From DASUFI01 sp036274635 (lineage in GTDB: Bacteria > Planctomycetota > B15-G4), in assembly GCA_036274635.1 (NCBI GenBank), contig DASUFI010000225.1, positions 1 through 14,397 of the forward strand: 14,397 bases of DNA, in the 5' to 3' direction. Positions 6,366-13,771 of this stretch are shown one piece after another. The notes under the pieces are model-generated. The model saw nothing but the letters and a program-made list of their open reading frames with translations, was not told where the DNA came from and did no database searches. Each line of letters starts with the position of its first letter. Within the stretch, counting starts at the first letter, position 1. The translations under genes were made by a program, and so were the position numbers.

Positions 6366-7160
6366 CTACCTCGGCTCGGCGGCCGGCTCCGGCGCAGGCT
6401 TCTCGGGCTGCTCGGTCTTGATGCGCGCGTCGGTGTCCGCGGGCATGTCGACGTAGCTCAGCTCCTCGGTCTTGGTCACCGGCATCATGTACAGGTGCTC
6501 GACCTCGGGCACGCGCAGGCCCCGCTTCACGAGCTGCACGTCGCTGGCCATGACCTCGGCCGCGGCCGAGAGCACCGCCGGCGGGAACTCCCCGAGCAGG
6601 TCGCGCAGATCGGGCAGGCCCTTCTGGTCGCGGCGCAGCGCGTCGTACCGGGTCTTGAAGGTGGGGTAGGAGTTGCGCAGCGGCTCGAGGCCCGGCTCCG
6701 CCACGCCGATGTCGACGCGGTACAGCACGGACCACAGCACGCGCGTGTGCCAGGCGAACTCCGGCCAGCTCATCTGCGCCGTCGTCAGCCGCTCCGCGAA
6801 CTTGGGCATGATGCCAGTCACCGAGCTGAGCATCCGGTGAAACATCTGCCGCCAGCCGAGGTCCGACTCGCCGGCGTCCTCCTTGCGCTGCAGCTCCTGC
6901 ATCTCGTCGCCCAGCGCCACGAGGTCCTCGGCCAGCTGCGCGCGCACGTCGAGCGCGGTCTGGAAGCGCTCCTTGTCCAGGCTGGTCTGCGCGGCGGCGT
7001 CGAAGGGGTGCGCCTGCCCCAGGGCGTTGATGCTGGCCAGCGCCGCCTGCGCCTGCGCCTGCAGCGCGCGGATGTCCGCGCCGAACTCCCAGGCGAGGAA
7101 CGCGAGCCCGCCCAGCAGCAGCAGCACGACGATCCCGCAGCCGATGAAGAGCTTCTTCAT
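6366..7160 (-). CDS. Membrane-anchored protein of unknown function, upstream of copA
   Basis: I do not recognise a named family. The 264-residue product begins MKKLF, then one hydrophobic helix (about 5-24), consistent with an N-terminal anchor and the rest outside the cytoplasm. C8 sits too early for a lipobox. Residues 29-95 are helical and Gln/Ala/Leu-rich (FGADIRALQAQAQAALASIN; LDKERFQTALDVRAQLAEDL), followed by an aromatic segment (MSWPEFAWHTRVLWSVLYRV, about 130-149). The tail (about 239-264) is Pro/Glu/Lys-rich and likely disordered. Its stop (6368-6366) ends 2 nt before the copA GTG, so the two are probably translated from one message, perhaps with coupling. That suggests a link with copper export, but no copper ligand cluster is obvious; only a YMMP near residue 224 is Met-rich. 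The start has a poor Shine-Dalgarno. Confidence 0.75.
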   Translation of the reverse strand: MKKLFIGCGIVVLLLLGGLAFLAWEFGADIRALQAQAQAALASINALGQAHPFDAAAQTSLDKERFQTALDVRAQLAEDLVALGDEMQELQRKEDAGESDLGWRQMFHRMLSSVTGIMPKFAERLTTAQMSWPEFAWHTRVLWSVLYRVDIGVAEPGLEPLRNSYPTFKTRYDALRRDQKGLPDLRDLLGEFPPAVLSAAAEVMASDVQLVKRGLRVPEVEHLYMMPVTKTEELSYVDMPADTDARIKTEQPEKPAPEPAAEPR

Positions 7161-7263
7161 GGGGCGGCAGCGTAGCCCCGTGCCGGGTGAGGCACAAGGC
7201 GAGCCCGTCAGCCGGCGCGCAGCGCGGAAGGAGAGGCCTCTGCGCGCACGGCGCGGCCCGCGC
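7161..7263. other. Short intergenic gap with inverted repeat
   Basis: This 103-nt gap separates the lyase-like gene's stop from the start of the membrane-anchored protein, both on the minus strand. It contains GCGCGCAG (7215-7222) and CTGCGCGC (7240-7247), perfect 8-bp complements with a 17-nt spacer, and within it the 10-bp palindrome AGAGGCCTCT (7232-7241). No T-run follows on the minus strand. It may be a weak terminator for the lyase-like gene or a site controlling the copA operon. Confidence 0.35.
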
Positions 7264-9711
7264 TCACCTCTTCAGCAGCGCGAATTCCGCCGGGTTCTGC
7301 ACCGCCGCGTCCCCGTAGCGCATCTGCAGCGAGACGAGGTAGGGCTGCCACCAGTGCCAGCCGTCCGATCCGAAGCGCAGCGGCGAGCTCGTGCGCGTGC
7401 GCATCGCGGTGTAGTAGTCGTACACGCGGTCCACCGGCTGGTGGTCGTTCGTCACGAAGGCCGCCGCCGCCAGCGCGCCCGGGATCCATTGCGAGGTGCC
7501 GGACGGCTGATAGGCCTTGCCGCCGGTCGGCGGACCGTTCACCGGCAGGTCCGAGATGAAGCCGTCCGCGCCCTGGTGGGCGGAGATGATGAACATCGAG
7601 AGGTCGTGCAGCATGGGCGGCACGAGCGGGTCGTGCGTCTCGGACCAGTAGGCGCACAGGCCGTGGATGGCGACGGCCACCATCCAGGAGGACTCGGAGG
7701 CCTGGTCGGGGATGTGGCGCGCGTCGGGCGGGCCGGCGCGGAAGTACTTCACGGCGCCCTTGCCGCGCGACTCGTCGGCGCGCGCGACCATGCCGGTGCA
7801 GGCGTCGAGGAAGCGCCGGTCGCGCGTGGCGCGATACGCCTGGATGAGCGCGCGCACGGTCCAGCCGAAGGAGCGCGCGGAATGCAGGTCGTAGCCGGGC
7901 ATGACCGTGTGCCAGGTGAGCATGGCCTCGCCCGCCTGCGCGAGCGACTCCTGCGCCACCCAGTCGCCCGTGAGCAGCCACTCCTCGTAGATGTCGTCGA
8001 GGGTCATGTGCTCGGACTCGCAGCCGTTGTAGCCGTGGCCCTCGGGCGGGATGCCCTTCTTGTACTCGGGGAACTTCGCCTCCATCTCCGAGCGCCCGAG
8101 GCGGTTCTCGGGCGGCTCGTTGACGTGCGGCGTGCCCTCGTAGAGGTTCGCGTGGGGGTACTTGTCCGCGGAGAAGCCGAGGATGTGGTACGGGCGCAGG
8201 TCCATCGCGTGCCAGGCGCGCGCGCGGGCCTGCTCGAACAGGTCCACGCTGCCGGACTGCACGGCCTCGAGGAAGACCGAGAGGCGATTGCGCGGCGAGC
8301 CGGCCGCGTGCGTGTTCTTCACGTTCCACTCGCCCCAGTCGGCCCAGCCCGTGGGCGGGTCCTTGGGCGTGGCGGGCGGCTCGTGCAGCTCGTTGGGCGC
8401 GCAGACGTAGAACAGGCCCTCGTCGCCCCAGGCGCGCGAGGCCGCGACGTCGGCGGGGTCCAGCGCCGGGAAGGCCGGCCGCTGCGCCGCCTGCATCAGG
8501 CCGCGGCCCTCGCGCCCCACGTCGCGCGCGACGAGCAGGCGGAAGGTCTTCTGCTGCGCGTCGTCCAGCCAGTAGAAGCCCTGCTCCTGCGCCGGCAGCA
8601 GGCCGATGCGCAGCGGGCCGCCCGCGTCCCAATCGAGCGCGACGGGATGGTTGTGCGCCGAGTCGAGGCGCAGCACGTACTGCCCCAGCTCGCGGCCCTC
8701 GACGCGCGAGACGACCCCGCCCCACAGGTCCGTGAGCTTGACGACCGGCAGCGCCTGGCCGTCGGCGCTGTACTTGCACTGCACGGCCGACGTGCCGAGC
8801 TGCTGCAGCGAGAAGGCGTGGTGCTTCTCGAACAGCGCGCTCGGCAGGTCCACGCCGGCGTCGCCCGCGCCCGCGTCGAGCTGCAGCTCGTAGCTGCGGA
8901 AGCCCAGCGGCCCGGGCGGGTCCTCGAGCGGCCCGTTGCACAGCGTCCACTCCACGCGCGCCGTGGACGTGCCGGCCAGCAGGTGCACGCGCGCGATGAA
9001 CGAATGGAAGGCTATGGGCAGCCCGCCCTCGTCGTCGCGGCGGTGGACGCCGTGCACGCGCAGCGTCCAGCGCAGCGGGCCCGACTCGAGGATCTCGGCC
9101 GACGCGATGTCGAGCACGCCGTGGTAGCCGTGGCCGAAGCGGTCCACGAGGTGCGGGGCGAGCCCCAGCACGGAGTCGCCCTGCGGGCTGCGCGCGAGGA
9201 TCGGCCAGTGCGTCTTGCCGTCGTCCACGCTGGCCTCGCCCTGCTCCACGTTCCAGCGCACCTGCCAAGGCGAGGCCTGCGCCGGCGCGTCCGGCGCGAG
9301 GCCGATGGCCAGTGCCAGCGACTCGCGCGCCTGCAGCGGCACCTGCGCGTCCACCAGGGCCCAGCGCACGTGGCCGTCCGGCCAGAACTGCAGAGCGCGC
9401 GCCTGGCTCGGATAGAGCGTGCCGTCCTGCGTGCGCCAGACGCGCAGGCTCGCGGCGTCGGCTTCCGCCAGCGCGCCCGCGGCGATGGGCACGCCGAAGG
9501 TCAGCGGCTCGCAGGCGCGGTAGCTGGCCGAGGTCTCGCGCACCGTGACGTGCGCCAGCGCCACGCGCTCGGGAGCCGGGGGTTGAAGCTGCGCCCCGGA
9601 AGAGGCCGTCAGCGCCGCGAGCAGGGCCGCCCCGAGCAGGCTGGGGCCGGCCGCGCGGGCCGAGTATCGTGGCCGCGACCCCGGCCGAAGGGCCTTGGAC
9701 AGCCACTGCAT
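7264..9711 (-). CDS. Exported polysaccharide lyase-like protein (PcRGLX/YetA-like)
   Basis: The 815-residue product has a basic n-region and hydrophobic stretch (PSLLGAALLAALTASSGA, 23-40), a probable signal peptide. Residues about 50-140 match the N-terminal RIFT-barrel domain of the exo-rhamnogalacturonan lyase PcRGLX/YetA group: LTFGVPIAAGAL (70-81), LYPSQARALQFWPDGHVRWALVD (core WPDGHVRW, 110-117). Residues about 150-430 are strand-rich; about 450-760 resemble the (alpha/alpha)-toroid, with GHGYNGCESEH (558-568), DDIYEEWLLTGD (572-583), ARSFGWTVRALIQAYRAT (612-629) and DRRFLDAC. Relatives in PL26 and PL42 cleave rhamnosyl-uronic-acid linkages by beta-elimination; the substrate here cannot be read. 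His/Tyr/Glu around 558-568 are candidate active-site residues by inference. The open frame continues upstream, but that part is antisense to the GH2 gene; ATG at 9711 just before the signal peptide is preferred, GTG at 9735 is the alternative. Confidence 0.75.
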   Translation of the reverse strand: MQWLSKALRPGSRPRYSARAAGPSLLGAALLAALTASSGAQLQPPAPERVALAHVTVRETSASYRACEPLTFGVPIAAGALAEADAASLRVWRTQDGTLYPSQARALQFWPDGHVRWALVDAQVPLQARESLALAIGLAPDAPAQASPWQVRWNVEQGEASVDDGKTHWPILARSPQGDSVLGLAPHLVDRFGHGYHGVLDIASAEILESGPLRWTLRVHGVHRRDDEGGLPIAFHSFIARVHLLAGTSTARVEWTLCNGPLEDPPGPLGFRSYELQLDAGAGDAGVDLPSALFEKHHAFSLQQLGTSAVQCKYSADGQALPVVKLTDLWGGVVSRVEGRELGQYVLRLDSAHNHPVALDWDAGGPLRIGLLPAQEQGFYWLDDAQQKTFRLLVARDVGREGRGLMQAAQRPAFPALDPADVAASRAWGDEGLFYVCAPNELHEPPATPKDPPTGWADWGEWNVKNTHAAGSPRNRLSVFLEAVQSGSVDLFEQARARAWHAMDLRPYHILGFSADKYPHANLYEGTPHVNEPPENRLGRSEMEAKFPEYKKGIPPEGHGYNGCESEHMTLDDIYEEWLLTGDWVAQESLAQAGEAMLTWHTVMPGYDLHSARSFGWTVRALIQAYRATRDRRFLDACTGMVARADESRGKGAVKYFRAGPPDARHIPDQASESSWMVAVAIHGLCAYWSETHDPLVPPMLHDLSMFIISAHQGADGFISDLPVNGPPTGGKAYQPSGTSQWIPGALAAAAFVTNDHQPVDRVYDYYTAMRTRTSSPLRFGSDGWHWWQPYLVSLQMRYGDAAVQNPAEFALLKR

Positions 9712-9735
9712 GCGTCTCGCCGACTTCGCGTCCAC
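9695..9735. promoter_or_regulatory. Divergent start region with a shared CATG
   Basis: CATG at 9709-9712 supplies an ATG on each strand: 9711-9709 for the lyase-like gene and 9710-9712 for the GH2 gene, so the two coding regions touch or overlap. Alternative starts would overlap more (TTG at 9695 plus, GTG at 9735 minus) or separate them slightly (GTG at 9737 plus). Shine-Dalgarno sequences are weak on both sides: GGA about 10 nt before the plus ATG, and GGCGAG on the minus strand. Each gene's promoter would have to lie inside the other gene. Confidence 0.5.
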
Positions 9736-12700
9736 GGTGTGCGCCAGTCTACGTGGCGCGCCGCGGCGACGTGTGGCGGTGGCGGCCCTCGCGCTGGCTG
9801 CGTGCGGCGAGCAGCCGGCCGCGGCGCCGACGACGGCGCCAGCGGTCGTGGCCACGCCGCAGGCCGCCGCGCCGGCGCCTGCGCCGCCGCCCGTCGCCCC
9901 CGTCTCGTCGACGCTGCCGCAGGCCGTCGCGCCGTGGTTGCCCGGCGAGGCTTCGGAGACGACGCACGTCGACCTCGCCGGCGACTGGGACTGCTGGCTC
10001 GATCCCGGCGCGGCCGGCCTGCGCGACGACTGGGCCGCGGACCTCTCCGCGCGCCGCGCACCGCGCAGCGCGCCCGGAACGCCCTTCCCGCTGCACGTGC
10101 CCGGGCCCATCGAGTCCACCGAGGGCACGCTGCTCTACGACGGCGTCTTCTGGCTGGCGCGCGACGTCGAGCTGCCCGCCGCCGCCGGCGGCGCGCGCGT
10201 CGCGCTCACCTTCGGCCAGGTCAACGACCTGTGCCGCGCGTGGTGGGATGGACAGCCGCTCGGTGAGCACGACGGTGGCTACGACGCCTTCGCCTTCGAG
10301 CTGACGCCCGAGCAGTGCGCGCCCGGCAGCCACCGCCTCGTGCTCATGGTGCTGGACACCGGCCCGCTCGAGACCTTCGGCCGCCGCCTGCGCACCCTCC
10401 CGCACAGCAAGGAGGACTGGTACGACAACTTCGGCGGCGTGCTCGGGCCGGTGGCGCTGGAGCTGCGCCGCGGCTGGGTGGCCAGTGCGCTGGCCCTGCG
10501 CGTGGACGGGGGCGCCGGCACGGCGGCCGTGGAGCTGGCGCTGCTGCCGCCGCGCGGCACGCCGCCGGAGCTGGACGTCCCGGTCACGCTGCGCGTCGCG
10601 GCCACCACGGGCGGCGCGGCGGACCTCGGCGCGTGGAGCGGGCCGGTGCGCGTGGCCGACGGCCGCGCGACGCTGTCCACGACGCTCGCGCTCGACGAGC
10701 ACGCGCCACGCTGGTCGCCCGAGTCGCCCGCGCTGCTGGAGCTGCGCGTGGCGGTGGACGGCGCGCGCGTCGCGGCGCTGGACTTCGGGCTGCGGCACCT
10801 CGAGCTGCGTGACGACGGCGTCTTCCTCGACGGCCGGCGGCGCGTGCTCAAGGGCGTGCTGTGGCAGCCGCACGACACGGGCACGGGCGGCATGACGCCG
10901 CCGCCCGCGCAGCTCGAGGCCGAGGCCGCGGCGATGAAGGCCGCCGGCTTCGACCTCGTGCGTGCCCACGTGCGTCCCGCGCCGCCCGCCTTCCTCGACG
11001 CCTGCGACCGCCTCGGCCTCATGGTCCTGGAGGAACCGGCCATCGGCTGGGTGGACGACGACCCCGCGCTGCGCCCGCGCCTGCTGCGCGAGGTGGACTG
11101 GATGGTGCGGCGCGACGCCCACCATGCCAGCATCGTGCTGTGGGGCGTGCTCAACGAGCTGTCCGGCCGCGCCTTCCGCTACGCAGACGAGCTGGTCGCG
11201 CGCGTAGGCGAGCTGGACCCGACGCGGCCTGTGCTGCGCGACAGCGGCGGCTTCCTCGGCGCGCAGTGGCTGCCGCCCGGCGCGACGGCCGAGCAGCCCA
11301 TGACCGATGCGCACCTCTACCCGCCCTGGCCGCTGCCGCCCGACCGCCGCGACGAGCTCGCCACGCTGGGCCAGGGCGGGCCGCAGCCCACCTTCGCCAG
11401 CGAGTTCGGCTACGGCGCGCTGCTCGACGCCGAGCGTGCCGCCGATGGCTTCCGCACGCGCGGCCTGCGCAGCGCCGAGGCCGGGCGCTTCCGCAGCTTC
11501 GATCACGCCGCGCAGGCGGCGGTGGAGAGCGGCGACAGCTGGGCCTCGCTCGCGCCCGACGGCAGCTGGATCGGCCCGGCCGCGCGCGCGCAGGCCGACG
11601 CGCTGGTGGACATGGCCGACGCGCTGCGCAGCAACCCGGCGCTGGACATGCTGTGCGTCACGCAGTGGGAGGCCGTGTCGGCCGAGTCGTCGGCGGGCCT
11701 GCGCGACCCGTGGGGCGAGGAGCGGCCGTCGCTGGCCGCGCTGCGCACCGCGCTGCTGCCGCTGCGCCCCATCGTGCTGCCGGAGCGTCCTTCGTGGCCG
11801 GCGGACAGCGCCGTGCGCGCGCGGCTGGTCGTCGTGAACGACGGCGAGGCCACGGTGCGCGCGCGCGTGCAGCTGGCGTGGGGCGAGCCGTCCGCCGCGG
11901 CCTTCGCGACCCGCGACCTCGGTGAGCAGGACCTGCCGCCCGGCGTCTCCAGCCGCGACGTGGAGCTCGCGCCGGCGGACCTCTCGCACGCCGGCGCGCT
12001 GGCCGTCTCCGTCACGCTCTACACGGTCGACGGCCGCGGCCACGAGTCGGCGCGCGCGCTGGTCACGCTCGTGCCGCCGCCGGCACTCTCGCCGGACGTG
12101 CTGGCGGCTGTGGGCCCGCTGCCGAAGCCGCTCGTGTGGGCGCCGCCGGGCGAGACGGGCGCCTGCGAGGAGCTGAAGCGCCTGGGGCTGCTGGCCGGCA
12201 GCCCCGAGGAGGCGCCGGTCGCGCTGCTGCCGCACCCCGAGCGCCTCGGCGCGGACCTGTCCTTCGACGAGCGCATGGCGCTGTGGTCGGGCGTGCTGCG
12301 CGGCGGCGTCGCGATCGCGCTGCTCGGGGATCCCGGCGCCGACGACCTCGGGCGGCTCACCGGCGCGGCGCGCGGCGTGCGCACGCTGTTCGAGATGCCC
12401 CGGCCGGTGGCCATCACGTCCGCGGCGGGCAACTTCAGCGGCCGCTTCCACGTGCTGCGCGAGGGCGGCGTCGCGCGGCTGCTGGGCCGCGGCGACGAGT
12501 CGCTCTCGCCCGTGGCCATGGTGGCGGCGCCGCTGCCCGAGGGCGCCGAGCTGCGCATGATCACGCTGGGCTTCCTCGGCAACCGCATCGGCTCGCCGTG
12601 GCTGGTGGTGCCCTTCGGCGCGGGCCAGATCCAGGACGTGGGCCTGCCGCTGCTGGCGCCCGTGCGCGGCGAGACCGACCCGCTGCGCGAGGCCTGGCTG

Positions 12701-13261
12701 GTCCGCCTCATCGACGACGCGCTGCGTGCGGCCGTCCTCGAGGCGCCCGCGCGCCGCGCGGCGTGGACGGCCCAGACGGGCCGCCCGCTGCCGGCGCCGT
12801 GGTCGCCACTGCCACCGTCGCAGGCCGAGGAGCTGCGCCACGGCTTCGCGCTGCTGGACCAGCTCGTGGCGCTGGGCGACCGCGCCACGCCCTACCTCGC
12901 CGGCGACGACGCGCCGGCTCTGCCCGCCTCGGTGCAGGAGCTGCTCGCGCGCCGGCTCGACGCGCTCACGCTGCTGCTCCTGGGCGACGCACCCGGCGCG
13001 CGCGAGACGCTGCGCGCGGCCATGACGCCGCAGTGGACCGAGGAGACGCGCGCCTTCGTCGCCGGCGAGGCGCGCGTGCTGCGCGTGCTCACGGACAAGG
13101 CCGCGCAGGGCCCGGCGGCGTGGGACCGCGCGTGGGACGCCGTCGACGCGTGGAGCCACGCGCTCGTCGCGTGGTTCGGCGGGCAGCACAAGGAGGCCTT
13201 CGACTGGCTCGGCCGCGCCGCCGAGGTGGAGGGCCTGCCGCCCGAGGAGTCGGGCGGTTGA
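9710..13261 (+). CDS. GH2-family glycoside hydrolase lipoprotein
   Basis: From ATG 9710 the product has 1183 residues. A basic segment (RGAPRRR) and hydrophobic core end in lipobox LAAC (C32); a Pro/Ala linker follows (33-67). About 85-255 is the GH2 sugar-binding jelly roll (VDLAGDWDCWLDPG; FWLARDVELP; DNFGGVLGPV), 256-360 the Ig-like domain, 365-690 the catalytic TIM barrel. Both catalytic glutamates are visible: acid/base E483 in WGVLNE and nucleophile E565 in FASEFGYG; FLDACDRLGLMVLEEPAIGW (428-447) is also typical. The family hydrolyses terminal beta-galactosides, glucuronides or mannosides; substrate cannot be told. About 700-790 is another beta-sandwich and about 800-990 looks Rossmann/GATase-like; the last 190 residues are helical. 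It diverges from the lyase-like gene, suggesting shared substrate and control. TTG 9695 or GTG 9737 are alternative starts. Confidence 0.85.
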   Translation: MRLADFASTVCASLRGAPRRRVAVAALALAACGEQPAAAPTTAPAVVATPQAAAPAPAPPPVAPVSSTLPQAVAPWLPGEASETTHVDLAGDWDCWLDPGAAGLRDDWAADLSARRAPRSAPGTPFPLHVPGPIESTEGTLLYDGVFWLARDVELPAAAGGARVALTFGQVNDLCRAWWDGQPLGEHDGGYDAFAFELTPEQCAPGSHRLVLMVLDTGPLETFGRRLRTLPHSKEDWYDNFGGVLGPVALELRRGWVASALALRVDGGAGTAAVELALLPPRGTPPELDVPVTLRVAATTGGAADLGAWSGPVRVADGRATLSTTLALDEHAPRWSPESPALLELRVAVDGARVAALDFGLRHLELRDDGVFLDGRRRVLKGVLWQPHDTGTGGMTPPPAQLEAEAAAMKAAGFDLVRAHVRPAPPAFLDACDRLGLMVLEEPAIGWVDDDPALRPRLLREVDWMVRRDAHHASIVLWGVLNELSGRAFRYADELVARVGELDPTRPVLRDSGGFLGAQWLPPGATAEQPMTDAHLYPPWPLPPDRRDELATLGQGGPQPTFASEFGYGALLDAERAADGFRTRGLRSAEAGRFRSFDHAAQAAVESGDSWASLAPDGSWIGPAARAQADALVDMADALRSNPALDMLCVTQWEAVSAESSAGLRDPWGEERPSLAALRTALLPLRPIVLPERPSWPADSAVRARLVVVNDGEATVRARVQLAWGEPSAAAFATRDLGEQDLPPGVSSRDVELAPADLSHAGALAVSVTLYTVDGRGHESARALVTLVPPPALSPDVLAAVGPLPKPLVWAPPGETGACEELKRLGLLAGSPEEAPVALLPHPERLGADLSFDERMALWSGVLRGGVAIALLGDPGADDLGRLTGAARGVRTLFEMPRPVAITSAAGNFSGRFHVLREGGVARLLGRGDESLSPVAMVAAPLPEGAELRMITLGFLGNRIGSPWLVVPFGAGQIQDVGLPLLAPVRGETDPLREAWLVRLIDDALRAAVLEAPARRAAWTAQTGRPLPAPWSPLPPSQAEELRHGFALLDQLVALGDRATPYLAGDDAPALPASVQELLARRLDALTLLLLGDAPGARETLRAAMTPQWTEETRAFVAGEARVLRVLTDKAAQGPAAWDRAWDAVDAWSHALVAWFGGQHKEAFDWLGRAAEVEGLPPEESGG

Positions 13262-13328
13262 CGCCCGCCCGTGCGATCCCGGGCACGCGACGCTTGAGGC
13301 GCAGCCGTCCGCGGCCGAGAATGCGGGC
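13262..13328 (+). other. Short gap with a small hairpin
   Basis: Sixty-seven nt between the GH2 gene and the next lipoprotein gene. CGTGC (13270-13274) and GCACG (13283-13287) can pair around an 8-nt loop. There is no T-run and the stem is short, so read-through into the downstream gene is likely. GAGA at 13317-13320 may serve as a weak ribosome site for the GTG at 13329. Confidence 0.3.
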
Positions 13329-13757
13329 GTGAGGCTGCTCCGTCCGCTCGCCGTCCTGCTGCTCGCCGGCTGCGGCCTGCTGCCCGGCGACGAGGTGGGC
13401 TTCCGCAGCTACCCGCTCAAGGACACCACACTGCCCGAGGCCGCGCAGGTGGTCAACGACACGACGCGCATCTTCGCGCTGGATCACTTCGGCGGCATCG
13501 GCATGTCCTGGGACCCGGTGGAGCACAACCTGGTTCTCGATCCGGTCTACAACAGCCAGCGACGCATGCGGCTGTACATCCACCTCGAGCCGGTGGGCAC
13601 CGACGTGAACATCGAGATGTTCGCGCTCGTGGAGACGCTGCACTCCGACGCGGGCGCGGTGGGCTGGAGCGACCCGCAGCAGGACGTGCCGCTCGAGGAG
13701 CAGCTCTACCAGGCCTACATCGCGGCGCTCGTGGCGCGGCGCGGGGGCGCGCCCTGA
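13329..13757 (+). CDS. Small lipoprotein of unknown function
   Basis: The 142-residue product starts at GTG 13329; an ATG eight bases earlier runs into a stop after three codons. RLLRPLAVLLLAGC is a classic lipoprotein signal with lipobox LAGC and lipidated C15, so the mature protein should be membrane-tethered. The remainder is a compact alpha/beta domain: TLPEAAQVVNDTTRIFALD (a helix), GIGMSWDPVEHNLVLDPVY and MRLYIHLEPVGTDVNIEMFALVETL (strands), ending in a helix (EEQLYQAYIAALVA). I recognise no named domain. It lies 67 nt after the GH2 gene and 14 nt before the next gene on the same strand, so it is probably in that operon. Confidence 0.75.
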   Translation: MRLLRPLAVLLLAGCGLLPGDEVGFRSYPLKDTTLPEAAQVVNDTTRIFALDHFGGIGMSWDPVEHNLVLDPVYNSQRRMRLYIHLEPVGTDVNIEMFALVETLHSDAGAVGWSDPQQDVPLEEQLYQAYIAALVARRGGAP

Positions 13758-13771
13758 GCCGCAGGCGCGAG

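Noticed and set aside
4375..6456. Long plus-strand frames opposite copA
   Set aside because: Low-complexity composition; the minus strand encodes a complete CopA with all motifs in one frame.
6364..7197. N-terminal extension of copA to 7197 (1022 codons)
   Set aside because: The extra 278 codons read the upstream gene in another frame and give Arg/Ala/Gly-rich sequence; the HMA domain begins just after GTG 6363, which has a ribosome site.
7168..7199. TTGTGC-17 nt-TACGCT on the minus strand before the membrane-anchored gene, as a sigma70 promoter
   Set aside because: Only 3 of 6 matches in each box and it would place the transcript start almost on the ATG; spacing alone is not enough in GC-rich DNA.
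9712..10128. N-terminal extension of the lyase-like protein to 10128 (954 codons)
   Set aside because: The added residues are antisense to the GH2 lipoprotein signal and N-terminal domain and put the signal peptide deep inside the protein.
6883..10266. 1127-codon plus-strand frame over the lyase-like gene and part of its neighbours
   Set aside because: Arg/Ala/Val/His-rich without domains, and antisense to two genes with recognisable or well-formed products.
9749..13189. 1146-codon open frame on the minus strand opposite the GH2 gene
   Set aside because: Its product is Arg/Gln/His/Gly-rich low-complexity sequence with no domain; long antisense frames are expected opposite very GC-rich genes. 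The plus-strand frame has clear GH2 motifs.
13321..13332. Three-codon ATG frame whose TGA overlaps the GTG start of the small lipoprotein
   Set aside because: Could be a coupling mini-ORF, but it lacks its own ribosome site and such short frames arise often by chance.
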